A stretch of 41,194 bases of DNA, taken from NCBI GenBank assembly GCA_903927265.1, contig CAIYMF010000194.1, forward strand, positions 1 through 41,194, in the 5' to 3' direction. Under the pieces are notes generated by a model. The model worked only from the letters and a program-made list of their open reading frames with translations. It did not search any database and was not told the DNA's origin. Below are positions 35,185-41,194 of the stretch, one piece after another; position 1 is the first letter of the stretch, and each line of letters opens with the position of its first letter. This DNA is from an uncultured bacterium (GTDB lineage: Bacteria; Actinomycetota; Actinomycetes; S36-B12; CAIYMF01). The position numbers were made by a program, and so were the translations under genes.

Positions 35185-38100
35185 GATGGTTCCTCCTCAT
35201 TGGGAATGGCTCTCTCAACGCCGGCAAGTTGTTCGTAGTAGTGCCAGCGCTCATCGACATCGGCTTGTGCCAGGGCCTGAAGATGATGGGCAGTCGCCGG
35301 ATCGCTGCGCTCAAGCACCGCGAAGCGAGCCTCAACCTGCTCGAACTCATGCAGCGGAATGGTCGGCTTCTTGGAATCGAGGCTGAACGGATGCGTGCCA
35401 GCTTCCGGGCTTGGGTGGTACCGGTACAGGGGCCAGTAGCCAGACGACACCGCTGTCTTCTGGTGCCCCATCGAGGTCGGCATGTCGATGCCGTGCGCGA
35501 TGCAGGTTGAGTAGGCGATAACCAAACTCGGCCCCTCATGCTCGGCCGCTTCAATCAATGCCCGCACCGATTGTGTTTCGTTTGCCCCAATTGCGATCTG
35601 CGCCACGTACACGTTGCCGTACGCCTGAGCAAGAAGGCCGAGATCTTTCTTCGCGGTTACTTTGCCCTTGACAGCGAACTTGGCAGAGGCTCCGCGCGGG
35701 GTCGACTTCGAAGCCTGACCACCAGTGTTTGAGTAGACCTCGGTGTCGAGTACCAACACGTTCACATTGCGACCGCTCGACAGCACATGATCAAGTCCGC
35801 CAAATCCGATGTCGTACGCCCATCCGTCACCACCGACGATCCACACACTGACGGGAACGAGGGCGTCAGCCAAACTCAGCAGCCGAAGCGAGCGCACCTC
35901 GGTAGTTCCAGACAACTGCGCGCGCAATTGCTCGACGCGCGTACGCTGCTCGGCGATGCCCACTTCGTCAGTGGACGCCGGCTCGCGGTCGAGGAGATCG
36001 GCTGCGAGGTCACGCCCGATGTCGGGTGCCAGCTCAGCCACCAGTCGTCGCGCCTCATCGCGCTGCACATCAGCACCGAGTCTCATCCCAAGACCAAACT
36101 CCGCATTGTCTTCGAATAGTGAGTTCGCCCACGCGGGTCCGCGACCGGCTGCGTTCTTTGCCCACGGCGTGGTCGGTAGGTTCCCGCCGTAGATCGACGA
36201 GCACCCGGTCGCGTTGGCGATCACCATACGATCGCCGAACAATTGGCTCACCAACTTCAAGTACGGGGTCTCACCACAGCCCGAGCAGGCACCTGAGAAT
36301 TCGAAGAGCGGCTGCAGCAACTGCGATCCCTTGACCGTTTCGTGGCGAACCGCTGTGCGATCGATCTCGGGAATAGCGAGAAAGAACTCGTACGAGGCGC
36401 GCTCGTCATCGCGATGTTCTGCAGCTGCTTCAAGGTTGATCGACTTGTGACGCGCTTCGGACTTACTGCGCACCGGGCAGACGTCGACACAGATTCCACA
36501 GCCGGTGCAGTCGTCAGGCGCCACCTGCACACTTAGCCGGGTGCCGGGTGGAAGATCACGTCCGACGGTGGCCTTACTTCTGAACCCCTCGGGTGCGCCG
36601 ACGAGGTCAGCTTCCGAGTACGCCTTCATGCGAATCGCGGCATGCGGGCACACAATCGTGCACTTGCCGCAGTCGATACATAGGCTCTCGTCCCAGATCG
36701 GAATCTCTGCTGCGAGGCCACGCTTCTCCCAGCGAGCAGTACCCGTGGGAAACGTTCCGTCGACCGGCAGCGCACTGACCGGCAACAAGTCACCTTCACC
36801 GTTGAGCATGCGCGCGGTGACATCGCGCACGAAGTCGGGTGCTTCCGCTGGCAGTGGCGGCATGCGATGCAGCGCGCTCGATGCGATCTCGGGAACGACC
36901 ACACGGTGCATTTCCGCGAGTGCACGATCGATCGCAGCGAAGTTGCGATCAACTACTGCACGCCCCCGACGCGAGTAGGTCTTCTCAACGCTCTTCTTGA
37001 TCAGTGCGATGGACTCATCTGCAGGAAGCACTTCAGATAACGCGAAGAAGCAGGGCTGCATCACCGTGTTGATGCGCGCGCCCAGGCCGGACTCACGTGC
37101 GATGGTGCTGGCATCGATGGTCCACAACTGCAGGTTCTTGTCGATGATCTGCTGCTGAACTTCAACCGGAAGTTGATTCCACACTTCATCTGCGGCGTAC
37201 GGGCTGTTGAGCAGAACCGTCGCACCATCGCGGGCAACATCAAAGACTGGAAGTCGCTCGAGCAGTGAGAACTGATGACAGGCAACGAAGTCGGCACCAG
37301 TGATGAGATAGGTCGACCGAATCGGTTCAGGCCCGAACCGAAGGTGCGACACAGTAACTGACCCCGACTTCTTCGAGTCGTAGACGAAGTAGCCCTGCGT
37401 ATAGAGATCGGTGCTGTCACCGATGATCTTGATTGATGACTTGTTCGCGCCCACCGTTCCGTCACTTCCGAGGCCAAAGAACACACATTGCTTCGCTGTC
37501 GTGGCGAGCTCAAAGTCGGGGTCGTCGCTCAGTGAGAGGTGAGTGACATCGTCAACGATGCCTACTGTAAAGCGTGGCTTGGACTTGGCCGATGACAATT
37601 CCGCGAATACCGACGCGACGTTGGCAGGCGTGAATTCCTTTGATCCCAGGCCATATCGCCCGCCAATGACCCGTGGTTGGGTTCCGAGCCAGTGTTCCGA
37701 CAACGCCATTACGACGTCGAGGTGCAACGGTTCTGCCGGTGCGCCAGGCTCCTTCACGCGATCGAGTACCGCGATCGAACGCACAGTCGAAGGCAACGCA
37801 TCGATGAATTGCTGCGTGGGGAAAGGACGGTAGAGCCGAATTACCAAGGCCCCGACCTTCTCGCCGGAAGCCGCGAGTTGGTCTACCACCTCGGTGGCAG
37901 CACCCACTCCTGAACCCATGAGCACCACGACACGCTCGGCGTCGGGTGCGCCCACGTAGTCGACAAGCGAGTACTGGCGCCCGGTGAAGGTGGCGAGTTC
38001 GTCAAAGACAGTCTGTACAACATCGGGCACCGCATCGTAAAAGCTGTTCGCGGCCTCGCGTGCCTGGAAGAAGACGTCGGGGTTCTGCGCACTTCCACGC

Positions 38101-38735
38101 AGCACCGGGTGTTCGGGTGTGAGGCCGAGTGCACGGTGCGCCAACACATCGTCGATACGAACGAGCCCGGAGATCGCGTCATCTTCGAGTAGTTCGATCT
38201 TGTTCACTTCATGCGAGGTGCGAAACCCGTCGAAAAAGTGCACGAATGGCACACGCGTACGCAGAGTTGCCGCGTGCGAAACCAAGGCGAAGTCGTGCGC
38301 TTGCTGAACGTCGGAGGCACACAGCATGGCCCAGCCAGTACTGCGCGCAGACATCACATCCGAGTGGTCGCCGAAAATCGACAGAGCATGAGTGGCGAGA
38401 GTGCGTGCTGCCACATGGATGACCGCAGGCGTCAGTTCACCCGCGATCTTGTACATGTTCGGCAGCATGAGCAGCAGACCCTGTGAAGCGGTGAAGGTCG
38501 TTGCGAGGGCTCCTTTTTGCAGAGCTCCATGCAGGGCACCCGCCGCGCCCCCTTCCGACTGCATTTGGATGACCAGTGGCACAGTTCCCCAGAGATTGGG
38601 GCGACCATCCGCGCTCCACGCGTCAACCGACTCGCCCATGGGGGAGGCCGGTGTAATGGGATAGATCGCGCACACGTCACTGAGACGGTAAGCGATGATC
38701 GCGGCGGCTTCATTGGCGTCGATGCAGGCCCACAT
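35181..38735 (-). CDS. nifJ: Pyruvate:ferredoxin (flavodoxin) oxidoreductase
   Basis: A full-length 1184-residue single-chain PFOR that splits pyruvate with CoA to acetyl-CoA, CO2 and reduced ferredoxin or flavodoxin. Domain I starts with ANEAAAIIAYRLSDVCAIYP and TPASPMGE. Two ferredoxin-type 4Fe-4S sites are CIDCGKCTIVCPHAA (near 685) and CTGCGICVDVCPVRSKSEAR (near 740). The third cluster is set by CSGCGETPYLKL and later Cys residues including ATGCSSIYGG and STCIAHG. The TPP site is GGDGWAYDIGFGGLDH near 968. The ATG at 38735 lies 6 nt after TAGGTT; the GGAGGG directly before the ATG is too near to act as a ribosome site. The enzyme is usually oxygen-sensitive, so the host probably meets low-oxygen conditions. 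Confidence 0.97.
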   Translation of the reverse strand: MWACIDANEAAAIIAYRLSDVCAIYPITPASPMGESVDAWSADGRPNLWGTVPLVIQMQSEGGAAGALHGALQKGALATTFTASQGLLLMLPNMYKIAGELTPAVIHVAARTLATHALSIFGDHSDVMSARSTGWAMLCASDVQQAHDFALVSHAATLRTRVPFVHFFDGFRTSHEVNKIELLEDDAISGLVRIDDVLAHRALGLTPEHPVLRGSAQNPDVFFQAREAANSFYDAVPDVVQTVFDELATFTGRQYSLVDYVGAPDAERVVVLMGSGVGAATEVVDQLAASGEKVGALVIRLYRPFPTQQFIDALPSTVRSIAVLDRVKEPGAPAEPLHLDVVMALSEHWLGTQPRVIGGRYGLGSKEFTPANVASVFAELSSAKSKPRFTVGIVDDVTHLSLSDDPDFELATTAKQCVFFGLGSDGTVGANKSSIKIIGDSTDLYTQGYFVYDSKKSGSVTVSHLRFGPEPIRSTYLITGADFVACHQFSLLERLPVFDVARDGATVLLNSPYAADEVWNQLPVEVQQQIIDKNLQLWTIDASTIARESGLGARINTVMQPCFFALSEVLPADESIALIKKSVEKTYSRRGRAVVDRNFAAIDRALAEMHRVVVPEIASSALHRMPPLPAEAPDFVRDVTARMLNGEGDLLPVSALPVDGTFPTGTARWEKRGLAAEIPIWDESLCIDCGKCTIVCPHAAIRMKAYSEADLVGAPEGFRSKATVGRDLPPGTRLSVQVAPDDCTGCGICVDVCPVRSKSEARHKSINLEAAAEHRDDERASYEFFLAIPEIDRTAVRHETVKGSQLLQPLFEFSGACSGCGETPYLKLVSQLFGDRMVIANATGCSSIYGGNLPTTPWAKNAAGRGPAWANSLFEDNAEFGLGMRLGADVQRDEARRLVAELAPDIGRDLAADLLDREPASTDEVGIAEQRTRVEQLRAQLSGTTEVRSLRLLSLADALVPVSVWIVGGDGWAYDIGFGGLDHVLSSGRNVNVLVLDTEVYSNTGGQASKSTPRGASAKFAVKGKVTAKKDLGLLAQAYGNVYVAQIAIGANETQSVRALIEAAEHEGPSLVIAYSTCIAHGIDMPTSMGHQKTAVSSGYWPLYRYHPSPEAGTHPFSLDSKKPTIPLHEFEQVEARFAVLERSDPATAHHLQALAQADVDERWHYYEQLAGVERAIPNEEEPS

Positions 38736-38747
38736 CCCTCCAACCTA
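38736..38747 (-). promoter_or_regulatory. -10 box and leaderless start of nifJ
   Basis: On the minus strand TAGGTT is followed by GGAGGG and the ATG at 38735. The purine run touches the start codon, so it cannot serve as a normally spaced Shine-Dalgarno sequence; a leaderless start fits better. Confidence 0.45.
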
Positions 38748-38833
38748 GGACGACGAGAGGCCCGATCGTGAGGGCCAAACGTCAGTACCTCGGGCGCGCA
38801 AGGGAGAACCTGTGGCGCGCGTCACAGCATGAA

Positions 38834-38871
38834 AACGGCGGCGCTGACGAAGACTCGTCAACGCCGCCGTT
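38834..38871 (-). terminator. Intrinsic terminator after the DUF2853 gene
   Basis: AACGGCGGCG (38834-38843) pairs with CGCCGCCGTT (38862-38871), and TGACGA (38845-38850) with TCGTCA (38855-38860), loop AGAC. Read on the minus strand the hairpin is closed by GCCGCCGTTTTC, giving a short U run. It ends 18 nt after the DUF2853 stop and separates that gene from nifJ. Confidence 0.88.
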
Positions 38872-38888
38872 CAGCGACTGGATCTCGC

Positions 38889-39200
38889 TCAGGCGAGCTT
38901 GCCCATGGTGCCAGTGGCCGTTGCCAGCAGGTAGTAGAACGTCACGCGGTGCTTACGGTTGACGCCCTTCATCTGCTCGACGACGGTGGCGATGCCGGCG
39001 TCGGCTTCCTCGGCCGTGAGGCCCAAAGCTTTGGCGGCGAAACCGTCACGCACCGTAGCAAGTTCGGTGGGGTCGGTGGCGGAGACGAGCGATGAGTCAG
39101 CGCCGCGTAGGGCGATACCGCAGTACTTGACGATCGCGGTGACCGCTTCTTCGTTAACCGGGCTGACGTACGTGGCGATGTCGTCGGCGTACTCGGACAT
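38889..39200 (-). CDS. DUF2853 family protein
   Basis: A 103-residue soluble protein matching the whole DUF2853 family: MSEYADDIATYV at the start, IVKYCGIALRGADSSLVSAT, the turn DPTELATVRDGFAAKALGL, and the end NRKHRVTFYYLLATATG. The family forms a small helical bundle of unknown function. I chose the ATG at 39200 because GAGGGAG lies about 7 nt upstream; the longer frame to 39299 adds non-homologous residues. A strong terminator follows it, so it is a single-gene unit. Confidence 0.92.
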   Translation of the reverse strand: MSEYADDIATYVSPVNEEAVTAIVKYCGIALRGADSSLVSATDPTELATVRDGFAAKALGLTAEEADAGIATVVEQMKGVNRKHRVTFYYLLATATGTMGKLA

Positions 39201-39302
39201 ATGGGACTCCCTCAAGGATTGAACGCACGGTTGTGGCGTGACCAAAATGCTAGTTGAGCGATCCGGTTGATGTCGGGTCGAAACGGCATATTCCCACACT
39301 GT

Positions 39303-39824
39303 TCACTCGACCCCCAGCGCGGCGAGAACAGCTCGCATTTCCTTCTTTCCAGGAGCTAACCAGCCGATGTTGCATTGGATCTTGGCCTCAATGTCACTCT
39401 CCGCGAGAACAATGCGACGCGTGGGTCCGGTCTTGGTGCTCGTGATGGTCGACGTGGCACGGGGAAAGCGGGCGAAAACGGTGGTCGGCCCAGTGCCTGA
39501 GCGCACGTTTCCCTGCCAATCCATCAGCACGATCTCGTCGGCGGTGACCGCCAACACCATCACCGGAGTCACGCCCGCGGCATCGGCCGAGCCCTGATAG
39601 ACCGCGTGCTTGGCCCCCACGAAGCCGACTCCCTCCACCAATCCGGAGGCCAGCGCGCTGTCGACTCCGAGCGCCCCCAGGGCCGCGTCACCGGCCATGG
39701 CACCGGCAACTCCCCCTGCCATCGGTTTCACCACGCCGATATCGATGACGAACAATCCCGCAACTGTGACGGGCGTGCCGAGAAGGGACGAGGAATCGTT
39801 GCGCAACGCCGCGTAGTTAACCAT
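39303..39824 (-). CDS. Hypothetical protein with Gly/Ala-rich hydrophobic region
   Basis: A 173-residue protein I do not recognise. Residues 15-70 are small and hydrophobic (VTVAGLFVIDIGVVKPMAGG, AGAMAGDAALGALGVDSALA), possibly a weak membrane-associated hairpin. Residues 85-170 look like a small beta domain (VMVLAVTADEIVLMDWQG, TVFARFPRATSTITSTKTG, RIVLAESDIEAKIQCNIGW), similar in rhythm to PH-like domains of actinobacterial hypothetical proteins. The ATG follows TAGCCT by 6 nt, suggesting a leaderless message. Frame, length and codon use fit a real gene. Confidence 0.75.
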   Translation of the reverse strand: MVNYAALRNDSSSLLGTPVTVAGLFVIDIGVVKPMAGGVAGAMAGDAALGALGVDSALASGLVEGVGFVGAKHAVYQGSADAAGVTPVMVLAVTADEIVLMDWQGNVRSGTGPTTVFARFPRATSTITSTKTGPTRRIVLAESDIEAKIQCNIGWLAPGKKEMRAVLAALGVE

Positions 39825-39836
39825 GGGGTCAGGCTA
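39825..39836 (-). promoter_or_regulatory. -10 box and leaderless start of the hypothetical gene
   Basis: On the minus strand TAGCCT is followed by GACCCC and the ATG at 39824. No ribosome binding site is seen. Confidence 0.4.
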
Positions 39837-39841
39837 CATAC

Positions 39842-39887
39842 TGGGCGCCGAAACGCGCTAGGTGCGCGCTTGGGTGCCCCCGATGCG
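39842..39887 (-). repeat. Structured intergenic repeat, copy 3
   Basis: The reverse complement of 39854-39887 is identical to the 34-nt repeat core. The inner stem keeps six pairs with one G-U. The outer stem keeps 5 of 7 pairs (GGGGCAC with GCGCCCA). It lies 24 nt after the phosphodiester glycosidase-like gene and in sense with it, like copies 1 and 2 after their genes. Confidence 0.78.
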
Positions 39888-39911
39888 GAAGTTAGGGGGA
39901 AGGTGGGGGCG

Positions 39912-40817
39912 TTAGGGAGTCAGTGCGACGACGAAATCTTTCTTGAATTGGTCGTAGTAGGAGTCGGGTTCGCGGTAGACCCCAGGATGCACTCGATGGC
40001 CCACTGGCGGGTTGGACCTCACCGGCGAGTTGTAAAAGAAGCCCATGGGCCACGACTGATTCATATCGAGCATCACGGCGGTTTGGACGTGGGCGGCAAC
40101 CATCGCGGCGGCCATCACCGAGGGCTTCACGTTGTAGCCGTAGGCGTACACGACGGAACCGTCGGCCAAGACACCAGCGGCCGAGCGAATCGCCTTCCAC
40201 AGCCCCTTGTCGGCCTCACCCCACGTCGCCTCGTTGTCGGTGGCCTTCGTCATCGCTTTGCCCTTCCACACCAACGGCGGAAGGTTCTGTCGAATGGACA
40301 TCGCACCGGCCGTCGTTTTCAAGTCACGGCCCCACACCTGAACTTTGAGTTGACCAGTTTTGGTCACGACCAGGGCGGCATAGCCGTTGCGCATTCTCTG
40401 CACGGTCGTACCGTTGTAGAAGTACCCGCCCACCCCGTCGCCGAGACGAAATCCACCGTTGAACGCCGCCGCCATGTGCGGAACCCACGTTGATGGACGG
40501 CGATCGATCGCCCGCATGGGGCTGCCTTCGGGCTCCATCGGGCCGGGAATCAAACGGAACTTCAGCAGGCTGGCATCGATCCACATCAGTGCGACCGCGC
40601 CGTTCTTGATCAGCGTGTGGTAAACAACGTGCCGCCCCTTCACCCGCACGTTCGAGGGGTGCCACACGGTGCCCCCGATCACCGGGGGAATGTGGTTGAC
40701 CACAGCCGCGGGCACAACACTGACCGGGGCGATCACCTGTGCAGTGGCACTGGGAATGACTGCAGTGGCAGCGATGGAAATGCCGACTGCTGCCGCTAAC
40801 AGTGTTCTCGTTCTCAC
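39912..40817 (-). CDS. Secreted phosphodiester glycosidase (NAGPA)-like protein
   Basis: A protein of about 301 residues with a signal peptide (VRTRTLLAAAVGISIAATAV, cleavage near SATA). The mature part fits the phosphodiester glycosidase family: MWIDASLLKFRLIPGPMEPE, PHMAAAFNGGFRLGDGVGG then YFYNGTTVQ, GYAALVVTKTGQLKVQVWG, IRQNLPPLVWKG and AVMLDMNQSWPMGFFYNS. Such proteins remove sugar-phosphate diesters from glycans; here it could act on the cell's own or foreign surface glycans. I chose GTG at 40817 with GGGGG 5 nt upstream; GTG at 40835 or TTG at 40841 are possible, as TACGAT lies just before them. Confidence 0.82.
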   Translation of the reverse strand: MRTRTLLAAAVGISIAATAVIPSATAQVIAPVSVVPAAVVNHIPPVIGGTVWHPSNVRVKGRHVVYHTLIKNGAVALMWIDASLLKFRLIPGPMEPEGSPMRAIDRRPSTWVPHMAAAFNGGFRLGDGVGGYFYNGTTVQRMRNGYAALVVTKTGQLKVQVWGRDLKTTAGAMSIRQNLPPLVWKGKAMTKATDNEATWGEADKGLWKAIRSAAGVLADGSVVYAYGYNVKPSVMAAAMVAAHVQTAVMLDMNQSWPMGFFYNSPVRSNPPVGHRVHPGVYREPDSYYDQFKKDFVVALTP

Positions 40818-40901
40818 CGTTACCCCCGTTCGCACTTGCAACGATCGTAAGCGACGAATGGGCCGGCATCGCGCAGATACCCCGAATGGCTGACGGGGTT
40901 T

Positions 40902-41194
40902 CTACCGGGACAACGCGTCGGCTGCCACGTCGACGGGGGTGAGATCGACGCACGCCGCACCGGAGAACGGATTATCGATGTCGCGCACCAACAAGATCAG
41001 GTACGTGTACGCCAGTGCCAGAACCCCCGGCACCACCCAGCGCATGATCGGTGAGGTGAAGTCGATGATGACAAGTAGCGCCAACACGATGAAGACAAGC
41101 AGCACCATCAACACGTATCCCGCACGGATGAAACTGGTGTTGCGAATCGTCTGACTGCGCGACAGCGTGTTCGACAAGTCCGAACTTGATACCA
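40902..41194 (-). CDS. DUF4239-like membrane protein, C-terminal part
   Basis: An open frame that enters from the right edge without a stop, so the 5' part is missing. Two hydrophobic segments (AGYVLMVLLVFIVLALLVII and IMRWVVPGVLALAYTYLILL) are followed by RDIDNPFSGAACVDLTPVDV. The D-x-D-N-P-F-S-G motif after a last helix is what I know from the C-terminus of bestrophin-like DUF4239 membrane proteins. A TTG at 41177 could start a separate 91-residue protein, but the frame stays open before it and the motif fits the end of a longer protein. Confidence 0.7.
   Translation of the reverse strand, partial: VSSSDLSNTLSRSQTIRNTSFIRAGYVLMVLLVFIVLALLVIIDFTSPIMRWVVPGVLALAYTYLILLVRDIDNPFSGAACVDLTPVDVAADALSR

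Overview
The window looks like a chromosomal segment of a high-GC actinobacterium, possibly a free-living aquatic lineage. The signs are its codon use, the secreted proteins with GDWDGDG repeats, the MoxR/DUF58 operon, an actinobacterial-type VKOR, and several genes whose start codon sits 6-7 nt after a TANNNT box, as in leaderless actinobacterial transcripts. No rRNA, tRNA, phage, transposase or CRISPR array was seen. Both ends of the window cut through genes.

Left part (1-7.5 kb): a fragment of a fibronectin type III protein, a secreted Ig-like protein, an amidase and a DUF1801 protein. These are followed by a translationally coupled MoxR ATPase / DUF58 / membrane-protein operon. The third protein of that operon resembles TgpA but lacks the transglutaminase domain.

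Central part (7.5-24 kb): a cell-surface polysaccharide locus. One operon on the minus strand, with 4-nt overlaps at most junctions, encodes an RgpF-WbsX glycosyltransferase, the ABC exporter Wzm/Wzt and a 1195-residue GT2-GT4-sulfotransferase fusion. Divergent from it is the phosphoglycosyl transferase that would start glycan assembly on the lipid carrier. A second minus-strand operon holds GDP-fucose synthase, an unusual iron-type alcohol dehydrogenase, an SDR, a DegT aminotransferase, a GT2, a FemAB/GNAT-like acyltransferase and a ribokinase-family kinase. The divergent gmd supplies GDP-4-keto-6-deoxymannose. Together these suggest a fucose-containing, possibly amino-acylated and sulfated polysaccharide exported by an ABC transporter.

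Right part (24-41 kb): PII, a secreted GDWDGDG-repeat protein, and a module in which a MinD-like ATPase lies divergent from a HAMP receptor, GNAT and polytopic carrier operon. Next come an orphan branched-chain amino acid-type binding lipoprotein, VKOR, a HisN-like phosphatase, and pyruvate:ferredoxin oxidoreductase coupled to a dihydroorotate dehydrogenase-like protein. The end holds DUF2853, a hypothetical protein, a secreted phosphodiester glycosidase-like protein and the 3' end of a DUF4239-like membrane protein.

The most unexpected signals are a 34-nt, hairpin-forming repeat present three times, each time in sense orientation just downstream of a gene, and the uncharacterised MinD/HAMP/GNAT/carrier module. 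Others are the three-part glycosyltransferase-sulfotransferase, the ADH with two active-site His to Gln changes, and a 20-nt perfect palindrome between the divergent polysaccharide operons.
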